Assembly: GCA_022712315.1 (NCBI GenBank)
Contig: JALAGS010000083.1
Coordinates: forward strand, 1 to 64,000
Length of the DNA stretch: 64,000 nucleotides
Source: Sphingobacterium sp.
Lineage (GTDB): Bacteria; Bacteroidota; Bacteroidia; Sphingobacteriales; Sphingobacteriaceae
Direction: 5' to 3'
Positions 17,801 through 26,952 of the stretch are shown one piece after another (within the stretch, counting starts at the first letter, position 1; each line of letters begins with the position of its first letter). The notes beneath the pieces are model-generated. The model made no database searches. It was given only the letters and a program-made list of their open reading frames with translations, and was not told the origin of the DNA. A program made the translations under genes and the position numbers.

Positions 17801-20785
17801 TTAAAGTGAGAAGTTAACACCTAATAGAATATTTCTTGCAGGCGGATACGGCAAATATTCAATACCCAATGAAGGGATACCATTTGTCGCCCCATCCGTG
17901 TTGACCTCCGGATCAAAACCTGTATATTTCGTGATAATGAAAAGATTTTGGCCAGTAAGCGAGACATTCAAATTCTTGAGTGTTCTACCGACATTGCCAA
18001 CACGGTAACTTAAAGTCAGATTCGCCATTTTTAGGTAATCTCCCTTTTCAAGGAATCGAGTAGATGGTGCTGCCGAATTAGAAGTCGACTCTTTCACCGA
18101 CGTATTAAAAAATGCGGATCCGATATTCCGTGATGATAAATTACTCAGTCCCAAGGTTGTTGCCGCGGTATTATTAAATAGATAATGTCCGAAGGCACCG
18201 TTCATATTGGCCGCCAATGAAAATTGCTTGTAATTGACGTTGGTAGAAAGACCTAATAAAGTCGTTGGATTTGGACTATGCATATAGAACTTATTAATAG
18301 CAGGATCATTTGCTGTGCTGATGCTGCCATCTTGTCCGCGGTACATGCTCATCCCTGTTTGCGGATCAATACCTTGATAATCGGCTAAATACCATACATT
18401 CAATGGTTGCCCGTTCACCATGCGTTGTCCTAATACACCTGAGAAACCTTGTCCCCGTAGCGCACCTGTTTCATAATATCCGACAAGACCACTTACACTA
18501 TTTTTAAGAAAAGTAGCATTACCCGTCAAATCCCAGGTCCAATTATCATTCTTGATGATCGTACCAGTCAATGCGACCTCTACCCCTTTATTAACGATCT
18601 CACCGTCCAAATTCACCCAAATACGTCCCGCAGGAGCTGGCTGTGCAAGCGTTTGCTCAAATAACGCATCTGTTGTCTTTTTGTTAAAATAATCGATCGA
18701 TCCATATAGACGGTTACCCCAAATTCCAAAGTCAATCCCCGCATTGATGGTTGTTGAGGTTTCCCATTTCAAATCAGGATTACCATAGTTAGCCTGGCTT
18801 ACACTCTGATTACCAAACACCAATCTATTTAATGATGCACCAGAAGGAAACTCTTGATTACCGGTTTTCCCCCAGCCCAATCTTACTTTCAACTGATCAA
18901 ATACACCTGAAGATTTTAAAAACTCCTCTTGATTAATGTTCCAAGCTACTGCAAGAGATGGGAACATTGCATATTTGTTGTTCGAACCGAATTTGGTCGA
19001 ACCATCTCTCCGCACCGTTGCAGTCAACAAATAGCGATCAAGGTAATTGAATCCCCCACGCAAAAACAGGGATTGTAATTGGTTGGTCGGGCTTCTGTAC
19101 GATGATATTTCACGCGTTGAAACAGGTGAATATTGGAGATAATCAAAATAATCTAATCCCATATAGCGAAATCCACCGCCAAAAGAAATATTATTATTGT
19201 AGTTATAGTCCAAGTATTCGTAACCCGCTACAGCGTTTACACTCCAGTCTTCATTGATCTGTTTATTATAAGAAAGCATATGCGTCATTTGCAGGTTGGT
19301 CTCGCCATTATTCGAGATAAAAGCCTGCTCGTTATTCACAGCTGAAGGATCGATAAGTCCTGCACGATACATCCCTTCCCGATTGCCCGTTTGTCTCATG
19401 GCACTATAAATAAACCGATATTCCAAATCATCGGTGATTTTATAGTATGGCGCTAAATTAACGACCATGGTATTGGTTGTCGCCAAATCCTTGAAAGCTT
19501 CAATACTTGTTAACGGATTTCGGGTAGTTGAACTGACAAAAGTCAAATTACCCTGATCATCCCACAACGGTCTTGTAGGGTTCCATTGTAAGGCTTGGGA
19601 GATCACATTTCCCTCCGAACCTACCATGGCATTGATCGGCGCATATTTGTTATCCATCTGCGTCAAAAAGACCGCAAAATCCAATCCCAACCGCTTATTT
19701 TCCAAGAAACGGAAATTACCCGTAAAATTGGCCGTATATTTCTTCAATTGTGAACCACGAATAATTCCATTTTGGTTTAAATAACCACCTGAAAGACGAT
19801 ATTTTCCATATTCGCTTCCGCCCGCAACATCCGCGTAATAGTTTTGTGTAATGGCCTTTCTTGTGATCGCTTTAAAAGCATCCTCATTACCACCAAAATC
19901 TGCGTTAGTCACCTCAGACGGCGTGTAATATTTTAACGCTTCTCTAAACCGGGCAGCATCCAATACATCAGGATATTCCCGCATGGACGATACACCCGCC
20001 GAAGCTCCTACAGAGATTTCAGGAGAACCCACTTTCCCTTTTTTCGTTGTAATAATCACAACACCATTTGCTCCTCTTGAACCATAGATTGCCGTAGCTG
20101 AAGCATCTTTAAGGATATCCATACTCGCAATATCGCCCGGATTCAAATAGGTCAACGGATTTCCGCGATCGGACGAAAAACCACCTCTCCCTTCTGGTAA
20201 TGGCGAATTGCCCGACATAGGCACGCCATCAAGCACAAATAACGGATTGTTACTTGCCCGGATCGATGAGTTACCCCGAATACGGACAGTAGTCGATCCA
20301 CCCGGTTGGCCTGTATTATTAATCACCATCACGCCAGGTGTCTTTCCTTGTATCAATTGGTCAGGGCTTGTCATAATCCCCTTGTTGAAATTCTTCGCTC
20401 CAATAGTGACCATAGATCCTGTTAGATCCTTTTTTCGGGCCGTACCATAACCGATAACAACGACTTCATCCAGACCTTGACCAGCGCTAGGCTCTAACGA
20501 TATCGTCATATCATTGCCCACAATAGGCACTTCTTTTAATGAATAGCCTATAAAAGACACTTCCAATGCTTTTGCATCATTGGGTATCGTAAATGTAAAA
20601 GCTCCCTCAGTGTCGGTTGTTGTTGCCGCTGTGCCCCCTTTTACTTTGATTGTAGCACCCGCCAGTGGACTTTGTGTTTCATCCACAACCTTTCCCTTCA
20701 AGACTTTCGTCTGGGCAACTGCAATAAAAGATACGAGCATACAGGTGAGCGTCATTACGCATTGTGCAAGTAGTTTATTTTTCAT
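17801..20785 (-). CDS. SusC/RagA TonB-dependent transporter
   Basis: 994 residues: a signal peptide ending in AVAQ (~25), a carboxypeptidase-regulatory-like domain (LKGKVVDETQSPLAGATIKVKG), a plug with VVVIGYGTARKKDLTG, NPLFVLDGVP and SATAIYGSRGANGVVIITTKKG, then a barrel ending in ILLGVNFSL. There is no STN domain. It is divergent from the hybrid two-component gene 565 bases away, the usual arrangement for an HTCS-controlled SusCD pair. A 21-base inverted repeat lies in its leader, 36 bases before the start codon. Substrate unknown. Confidence 0.95.
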   Translation of the reverse strand: MKNKLLAQCVMTLTCMLVSFIAVAQTKVLKGKVVDETQSPLAGATIKVKGGTAATTTDTEGAFTFTIPNDAKALEVSFIGYSLKEVPIVGNDMTISLEPSAGQGLDEVVVIGYGTARKKDLTGSMVTIGAKNFNKGIMTSPDQLIQGKTPGVMVINNTGQPGGSTTVRIRGNSSIRASNNPLFVLDGVPMSGNSPLPEGRGGFSSDRGNPLTYLNPGDIASMDILKDASATAIYGSRGANGVVIITTKKGKVGSPEISVGASAGVSSMREYPDVLDAARFREALKYYTPSEVTNADFGGNEDAFKAITRKAITQNYYADVAGGSEYGKYRLSGGYLNQNGIIRGSQLKKYTANFTGNFRFLENKRLGLDFAVFLTQMDNKYAPINAMVGSEGNVISQALQWNPTRPLWDDQGNLTFVSSTTRNPLTSIEAFKDLATTNTMVVNLAPYYKITDDLEYRFIYSAMRQTGNREGMYRAGLIDPSAVNNEQAFISNNGETNLQMTHMLSYNKQINEDWSVNAVAGYEYLDYNYNNNISFGGGFRYMGLDYFDYLQYSPVSTREISSYRSPTNQLQSLFLRGGFNYLDRYLLTATVRRDGSTKFGSNNKYAMFPSLAVAWNINQEEFLKSSGVFDQLKVRLGWGKTGNQEFPSGASLNRLVFGNQSVSQANYGNPDLKWETSTTINAGIDFGIWGNRLYGSIDYFNKKTTDALFEQTLAQPAPAGRIWVNLDGEIVNKGVEVALTGTIIKNDNWTWDLTGNATFLKNSVSGLVGYYETGALRGQGFSGVLGQRMVNGQPLNVWYLADYQGIDPQTGMSMYRGQDGSISTANDPAINKFYMHSPNPTTLLGLSTNVNYKQFSLAANMNGAFGHYLFNNTAATTLGLSNLSSRNIGSAFFNTSVKESTSNSAAPSTRFLEKGDYLKMANLTLSYRVGNVGRTLKNLNVSLTGQNLFIITKYTGFDPEVNTDGATNGIPSLGIEYLPYPPARNILLGVNFSL

Positions 20786-21350
20786 ACGCTTTTTGATTGG
20801 TGGTTTAATTGATTTTTATGTTGTGCATCTGGGATGCACAAATGATACTAAGTGATTTTTAATGGTATTTTATCATACTCAGTTCTTATTTGAAATGAGC
20901 ATAATCAGCCGCGGAAATTTCGATCGCACAATTATCGATATGATCGCTCCTGAAGACTGAATGCCGCAACAAAACAGCATGAAGATGCGATCTCACAGAA
21001 TAATATAGAAAGCTAACAAACTGAAAAACAAAGACACAGGACTTTCCGGTCATAATTCTAGGACGAAACATACGTTTACATTTGGTTATTATTGTTCTAT
21101 AAAAATCAGCAAATACTTGCACCAAACCCAATCAGAGCGTCTCAATTTTATATCACAGCGTATCAGCAAAATTCTTTTTTAGGAATGGTCGTTGTATTGA
21201 TTCGTGTTTTTTCCAGTAAGGCATCAATGAGCTCGCTATGCTCAGCTATTGGCAAAAAAAATCTTCTTCTGTTTTCATGACCGCTGATGCTTGCGAAAAC
21301 ATGAAGGTTTTATCTTTTTATTGATTATTTTTAACTCAACTTAATACGTT
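20786..21350. other. divergent regulatory region between SusC and HTCS genes
   Basis: 565 bases without a supportable gene; an 81-codon minus-strand frame here has no family features. It must carry the promoters of SusC (minus) and HTCS (plus). Near SusC a TATCATTTG on the minus strand (20839-20847) is one base off the -7 consensus spacing. Near HTCS, TGTTTTC at 21270 and GAAAACA at 21295 form a weak stem. No HTCS-type direct repeat was recognised by eye. Confidence 0.5.
20821..20841 (-). promoter_or_regulatory. inverted repeat in the SusC leader
   Basis: Perfect 9-3-9 inverted repeat: TTGTGCATC at 20821-20829 and GATGCACAA at 20833-20841. It lies 36-56 bases upstream of the SusC start. It could be a stem-loop near the 5' end of the SusC mRNA or a dimeric regulator site. 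Confidence 0.55.
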
Positions 21351-24300
21351 TTGAAAAGAGTAACCACCATAATCCTAATTCACTTATTGCTTGTATCTGT
21401 TGTACTGCAGGCACAATCGATCTATTTTAAAAACTATCAGACGCATGATGGCCTATCCAATAGCTCTGTCAAGTGCATTACACAGGATATTCAGGGCTTT
21501 TTGTGGTTAGGAACAAGAAATGGTCTTAATCGTTTTGACGGCAATCAATTTAAGGTATTTAGACACAATACTGCCGATTCCTCCAGTATTGGGAGCTCTT
21601 CCATTTTAAGTCTCCTGACAGATAGCAGAGGGCTTATGTGGGTCGGAACAACGCGAGGTACCTATTGTTACGATCCCATAAAAGAGAACTTCAAACCATT
21701 CAACCGTATCCCAATAGGTGAAGTAAATGCCTTACTGGAATATGCGGGTTATATCTGGTTACTGTCCAATGGAAAACTCTACCGTTACAATCCTTATACA
21801 AAGGAAGTAATGCCATTCGATCAATTCAAGAATACCATTGTCGCTGTTACAAGCAGCAAGAAAGCAGGGCTCTGGTTTGCAGACAATAACAATACAATAC
21901 AACGGTACCAAGTCAACAGTGGTAAATTTATCCAAATTGATCTCAAAAAAATAGATCGAAAAGCACTGGCAAACACCAAGACGGTCTATGCCATCAACGA
22001 CTCGCTGCTTATGCTGGGTACCATCAACACGGCTTACCTCTTTGATTTCAAAAATGGAACGCTAAAAAATCTTTTTGCAACGCAGTACCCCAACAGGGTT
22101 ATCCAGGCGAACTGCATTATTCAACAGACAGCGTCTATATTTTGGATCGGAACAGAAACAGGAATATATACCTATGATATCCATACAGGTCAAAGCCAAC
22201 ATATCAAAAAAGACCTACTCAATCCATTTGCCATATCTGATAATGCAGTGCTGAATTTCTATAGGGACCGCGAAGACAATATCTGGTTCGGAACATTTTT
22301 TGGCGGTTTCAACCAGTATAGCAATCAATTCGACAACTTTAAAAAATATCTGTCCGGATTCGGGAAGTCAGCCTTATCAGGAAATATTGTCCATGAGATC
22401 AACAAAGATAAATATGGGAATTTTTGGATAGGGACAGAAGATGGTGGTCTCAATAAAATAGATGCTTATACACAACAGATTCAGCACTTTGTCGCCAATG
22501 GAAAAAAGAGAAGTATTGCGCACAACAATGTTCATGGATTAGCTATCATCGGCGATGACTTATGGGTCGGTTCCACGACGCATGGACTGGATATACTTGA
22601 TGTAAGAACGGGGAAATTAAAAAAACATTATGATCACATCGGTCAGGGACCTTTACGAAGCACCTTCGCGGTTTGCCTGTATAAAGCCAGAGACAACAGC
22701 CTATATGTGGGGACGGACCGCGCATTATACCGCTATAACAAAAACAGAGACCGTTTCGATCTACTCCCGATCAGCGCATGGATACAAGGTATTTATGAAG
22801 ATGATTCGGGCATCCTCTGGGTCAATACCTATGGCAGCGGTGTCTATCAGTATAATCGCCGCTCGGGAGACATACGCCATTTGTATTCTGAACAAGGCAA
22901 ACAAAATACGCTGATCAATAATTATGTCAATGGCCTCTTTGAGGACAGCAAGAAAAACCTTTGGTTCTGTACGGAAAGCGGGCTTTCAAAATACCGTCGT
23001 GATGGGCATTTCACCAACTATCTCACAGAATCGGGTTTGCCATCCAACCAGGTATTCAAAGTGTTGGAAGACGACAACCATACCATATGGATATCAACTG
23101 GCGGAGGATTGGTCAAACTTGAGGAAAATGTCCCCCGGAGGGTTATCTATACATCGAGAGACGGTCTTCCTGCAGATCAGTTCAACTATAATTCAGCTTT
23201 TAAGGATAGCGACGGCACTTTATATTTCGGTACCATTAAGGGAATGGTTAGCTTCAATCCAACAAAATCTATCAAGAATAGCTTCGTTCCACCTATATTT
23301 ATCAGCGGTATTCAGATCAACAATAGCAGCGTTCCTGTACGTGAAAATGGCATACTAAAACAATCCATTTCCCTCTCGAAAGAAATCCACCTCACTTACG
23401 ACAATTCCAATATCAGTTTCAATATTGCCGCTTTGAGCTTTGTGTCTCCAAAAAGCAACGCCTATCGGTACATCATGGAAGGCTATGATAAAGACTGGAC
23501 AGATATTACCGGCAACCAAAAAATCTATTACAACAAACTTCCACCAGGCACTTATACGTTTAAATTCAGAGGCGCCAACAATAATAGCGTCTGGAACCCG
23601 ACAGAAAAAAAACTTCTGATTATTGTTTCTCCCCCTTGGTGGTTGTCCAGCTGGGCGTACATTCTTTATTTCCTAACTTTCGGTACAATAGTGCTGCTGG
23701 TATTGCGTTATTATTTTCTGCTCATAAAGGCCAACAATGCCCAGAAGATGGATAGCTACGAGCGGAAAAAAGAGCAGGAAATATACAACCTCAAACTGGA
23801 ATTTTTCACCAACTTAGCGCACGAAATCCGCACGCCACTTACGCTTATTAAAATGCCACTCGAGAAAATAATCAATAATCACAGATTCTCCGACCGCGAC
23901 ACGGTCAAAGATCTCGCGCTCATTGAAAAAAACACAGCGCGGCTGATCCGTCTTACCAACCAATTACTGGATTTTAGAAAAGCAGAAACTAATAATATGA
24001 GTCTTATTTTTACGAAAACGGATATCAATTCCCTGCTGTCCGAAGTATTCAACGATTTAAATTATCTTGCCAAAGATAAATTGTTACATTATGAGCTATT
24101 CTTGCCTCGAATCAGTCTTACAGCGTATGTGGATGAAGAAGCCTTGCGAAAAATATTTACTAACCTCATCCATAATGCCATCAAATATGCCGAATATGAG
24201 GTACTCGTTAAACTTCTTCCGTTTAATAGTGATGATATTATGTTCAACATCGAATTTAAGAATGATGGAGCACTTATTCCCTTTGAGAAAAGAGAAAAAA

Positions 24301-25304
24301 TATTCGAGCCCTTTTATCGTTTAAATGAATCCGACAAAGATACCGGGACCGGCATTGGCCTTCCCCTATCACGTTCTTTGGTGGAACTGCATCAGGGAAC
24401 ACTATGCCTCGTACATTTAGAAGAAAACCGCAACATATTTCTTCTATCCATCCCAATTTTTCAGGAACAATCCTTGGATATTAAATCTTTCCAAGAAGAG
24501 CTGGAGGATACTGAATCTGTTGATAAAGCGGAGGAACAGGATGAAGAAAAACCTGTGATTCTATTGGTCGAAGATAATAAAGAAATACTGGCCTACCTGA
24601 ATAAAGAATTAAAAACCAGTTACACTATCCTCAGGGCTAGCAACGGTGCCGAGGCACTCGACATATTAGATCACGCGAATGTACAGCTGGTACTGACCGA
24701 TATTATGATGCCTATTATGGATGGCCTTGCCTTATGTAAGCGGATAAAAACAGACATTCTTTATAGCCATATTCCGGTGATTTTCCTGACGGCAAAAAAC
24801 GCGCTGGATTCAAAAATTCAAGGATTAAAAAATGGTGCTGATGCTTATATCGAAAAACCCTTTTCGCTCGAGTTCTTAATGGTTCAAATACGCAATATCC
24901 TAAAGAACCGTCGCATTATTAAAAATTACTTCACCAATTCTTCCAGCAATTTAGTGGATATTCATGTTTCCGCACGGGACAAAGACTTTATCAGTAAACT
25001 GAATAATATTATTTATGAAAATATTTCAGATATCGACCTCAACGTCGACGAACTTGCAAAACTGATGAACATGAGCCGTCCTACGCTCTATCGTAAAATC
25101 AAAGGTCTCTCTGATCTAACCCCAAACGAATTGATCAATATTTCAAGGTTAAAAAAAGCTGCAGAACTGCTGACGCAAAAAGAATATAATATTACACAGA
25201 TCTCCACGATGGTGGGTTATACGGTGCAATCAAATTTTTCGCGAGATTTTCATAAACATTACGGGATGCCACCGAGTACCTATATTCTTGAAAATAGCAA
25301 ATAG
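21351..25304 (+). CDS. hybrid two-component system sensor/regulator (HTCS)
   Basis: 1317 residues combining sensor, kinase and regulator in one chain. In order: a signal peptide (1-21); a periplasmic two-propeller sensor with repeated LWLGT/IWFGT/FWIGTEDG motifs to about 640; a Y_Y_Y domain (~683-760); one membrane helix (~765-785); a histidine kinase with phospho-acceptor His ~824 in LAHEIRTPL and an ATPase domain (GTGIGLPLSRSL); a receiver domain from ~1070 with phospho-acceptor Asp in VLTDIMMP (~1116); and a C-terminal AraC-type helix-turn-helix (~1215-1317; MNMSRPTLYRKIKG). Such regulators bind an oligosaccharide in the periplasm and activate the adjacent SusC/SusD genes. The only plausible start is TTG at 21351, right before the signal peptide. 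Confidence 0.95.
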   Translation: MKRVTTIILIHLLLVSVVLQAQSIYFKNYQTHDGLSNSSVKCITQDIQGFLWLGTRNGLNRFDGNQFKVFRHNTADSSSIGSSSILSLLTDSRGLMWVGTTRGTYCYDPIKENFKPFNRIPIGEVNALLEYAGYIWLLSNGKLYRYNPYTKEVMPFDQFKNTIVAVTSSKKAGLWFADNNNTIQRYQVNSGKFIQIDLKKIDRKALANTKTVYAINDSLLMLGTINTAYLFDFKNGTLKNLFATQYPNRVIQANCIIQQTASIFWIGTETGIYTYDIHTGQSQHIKKDLLNPFAISDNAVLNFYRDREDNIWFGTFFGGFNQYSNQFDNFKKYLSGFGKSALSGNIVHEINKDKYGNFWIGTEDGGLNKIDAYTQQIQHFVANGKKRSIAHNNVHGLAIIGDDLWVGSTTHGLDILDVRTGKLKKHYDHIGQGPLRSTFAVCLYKARDNSLYVGTDRALYRYNKNRDRFDLLPISAWIQGIYEDDSGILWVNTYGSGVYQYNRRSGDIRHLYSEQGKQNTLINNYVNGLFEDSKKNLWFCTESGLSKYRRDGHFTNYLTESGLPSNQVFKVLEDDNHTIWISTGGGLVKLEENVPRRVIYTSRDGLPADQFNYNSAFKDSDGTLYFGTIKGMVSFNPTKSIKNSFVPPIFISGIQINNSSVPVRENGILKQSISLSKEIHLTYDNSNISFNIAALSFVSPKSNAYRYIMEGYDKDWTDITGNQKIYYNKLPPGTYTFKFRGANNNSVWNPTEKKLLIIVSPPWWLSSWAYILYFLTFGTIVLLVLRYYFLLIKANNAQKMDSYERKKEQEIYNLKLEFFTNLAHEIRTPLTLIKMPLEKIINNHRFSDRDTVKDLALIEKNTARLIRLTNQLLDFRKAETNNMSLIFTKTDINSLLSEVFNDLNYLAKDKLLHYELFLPRISLTAYVDEEALRKIFTNLIHNAIKYAEYEVLVKLLPFNSDDIMFNIEFKNDGALIPFEKREKIFEPFYRLNESDKDTGTGIGLPLSRSLVELHQGTLCLVHLEENRNIFLLSIPIFQEQSLDIKSFQEELEDTESVDKAEEQDEEKPVILLVEDNKEILAYLNKELKTSYTILRASNGAEALDILDHANVQLVLTDIMMPIMDGLALCKRIKTDILYSHIPVIFLTAKNALDSKIQGLKNGADAYIEKPFSLEFLMVQIRNILKNRRIIKNYFTNSSSNLVDIHVSARDKDFISKLNNIIYENISDIDLNVDELAKLMNMSRPTLYRKIKGLSDLTPNELINISRLKKAAELLTQKEYNITQISTMVGYTVQSNFSRDFHKHYGMPPSTYILENSK

Positions 25305-25474
25305 GTGTTAAGTGGAACTACTCCACTGCGATATAACTGCCACATGAATTAGGTACTGTTGAAATATCGTCCCAATAAGTAAATGATGGAAAGTCAATGT
25401 AGGTAAACGCTCCTGAACAAAGGCTGAGAACAGCTAAATTAGCTAAGGGAAATGGTCTACTCATCTGTTATGAG

Positions 25475-25518
25475 GAAAAAAATAACGTAGACGTATACTG
25501 ACTTGGAATACGTCTACG
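25475..25518 (-). terminator. terminator of the maltodextrin operon
   Basis: CGTAGACGTAT (25486-25496) pairs perfectly with ATACGTCTACG (25508-25518) around an 11-base loop. On the minus strand it is followed by TTATTTTTTTCC. It starts 9 bases past the MFS transporter stop and so ends the eight-gene operon. Confidence 0.85.
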
Positions 25519-25526
25519 AAAATAGC

Positions 25527-26852
25527 TTAGTTTTTACTTTTGGGGACAAAGAACGCAGCCAATAACATAAACACCCCTGCCAACAACAAGCCATAAATGG
25601 ATTGGCTATGGAAAAAATACTTAATAATCATGCCACCGAAAAAGCCACAGACAATCTGAGGCAAAGTAATAAAGAAATTAAAAAGTCCCATATAAACACC
25701 CATTTTACCCGCTGGCAAATGATCGCTCAAAATTGCATAGGGCATTGCCAAAATACTTCCCCAAGCAATACCTATACCGATCATGGGAAGGATCAGTAAA
25801 TTGGCATCTTTAATTAGAAATAAAGAAATTAAGGAAAGTCCGCCGATGGAAAGGCCAAGCGCATGCGTTTTGCTACGTCCAAAACGTTTGGCTATCTGTG
25901 GAATAAACAGGGCATAAATGGCTGAAACTCCATTATAGATACCAAAAAGTACGCCTACCCAATTCGCGGCCTCCATATAGAGATCCTGTCGATTCCCTGC
26001 CCGAAGGTAGAAAACCGAATCTGCGATGGCCGGCGTGGTATATACCCACATCATAAAAAGAGCAAACCAGGAGAAAAATTGTACCCAGCCAAGTTTGCGC
26101 ATGATCAAAGGCATCTTAGCAATATCACCGACAATAGATCGCAGCCCAAATTTTGGAGCCGCCTCCTGTTCAACAGCAATAGTATCTGAAAAAGTCTGGA
26201 GTTCAGCTGGGGTATATTCTTTGGTTTTGAAGACAGACCACAATACCGTTAGGAGCAGCACAAAACCACCTAGATAAAAGGAGTAAATGACATTACTCGG
26301 TACCTGTCCGACTTCAGAAGTTCCAGCAACATCAAAATACTTCGTCAATATAAAAGGAAGTAGCGATCCCAAGACTGCCCCAATACCAATTAAAAAAGTT
26401 TGTACCGAAAAACCGAGACTGCGTTGACTGCTCGGTAGATTATCCCCGATCAGTGCACGAAATGGTTCCATCGTCACATTGATAGAGGCATCCATAAACA
26501 TCAATAATCCTGCCCCTATCCAAAGTGGTGCGAGCAATGCCGTAAATAATGCCGCATTGGGCATTAAAAACAAGGTGATTGTCGTCAGCAGGGCACCTAC
26601 TAAAATATAAGGACGCCGACGTCCTAATTTATTCCAAGTTCGATCACTATAATGCCCTATAATAGGCTGCACAATCATTCCCGTAATTGGGGCCGCAAGC
26701 CAAAACAGCGAGAGATGTTCCACATCAGCGCCAAATGTCTGGAGAATACGGGAAGCATTGCCATTTTGCAAAGCAAAACCCATTTGTATCCCCAAAAACC
26801 CAAAACTCATATTGATGACCTGGCTAATGCTTAATTCAGGTTTTTTTCCCAT
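25527..26852 (-). CDS. MFS sugar transporter (SLC45/GPH-like, probable maltose importer)
   Basis: 441 residues with about 12 hydrophobic helices. Motifs of the sugar:cation symporter / SLC45-like group are present: MSFGFLGIQMGFALQNGNASRI at the start, QPIIGHYSDRTWNKLGRRRP in the first cytoplasmic loop and GDNLPSSQRSLGF in the middle. It should carry maltose and short maltodextrins across the inner membrane, delivering them to the GH65 phosphorylase encoded 100 bases upstream. It is the last gene of the operon, followed by a clear terminator. Specificity for maltose rests on context. Confidence 0.88.
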   Translation of the reverse strand: MGKKPELSISQVINMSFGFLGIQMGFALQNGNASRILQTFGADVEHLSLFWLAAPITGMIVQPIIGHYSDRTWNKLGRRRPYILVGALLTTITLFLMPNAALFTALLAPLWIGAGLLMFMDASINVTMEPFRALIGDNLPSSQRSLGFSVQTFLIGIGAVLGSLLPFILTKYFDVAGTSEVGQVPSNVIYSFYLGGFVLLLTVLWSVFKTKEYTPAELQTFSDTIAVEQEAAPKFGLRSIVGDIAKMPLIMRKLGWVQFFSWFALFMMWVYTTPAIADSVFYLRAGNRQDLYMEAANWVGVLFGIYNGVSAIYALFIPQIAKRFGRSKTHALGLSIGGLSLISLFLIKDANLLILPMIGIGIAWGSILAMPYAILSDHLPAGKMGVYMGLFNFFITLPQIVCGFFGGMIIKYFFHSQSIYGLLLAGVFMLLAAFFVPKSKN

Positions 26853-26908
26853 AATAGGCTATCAAAATTTAAGACAAAATACAATTTAATTATCACTTAT
26901 TTCCTATT

Positions 26909-26943
26909 TTCAGCAGCAGAAGATCGGTTCTTTCACTGCTGAA
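26909..26943. repeat. intercistronic inverted repeat before the MFS gene
   Basis: TTCAGCAG (26909-26916) pairs with CTGCTGAA (26936-26943) around a 19-base loop, in the 100-base gap between the GH65 stop and the MFS start. There is no T-run on the minus strand. It may stabilise the upstream message or lower MFS expression. Confidence 0.45.
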
Positions 26944-26952
26944 TACAGGGAT

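Noticed and set aside
20886..21131. 81-codon minus-strand frame in the SusC-HTCS gap
   Set aside because: No family motif and unlikely composition; it lies in the region expected to hold the divergent promoters.
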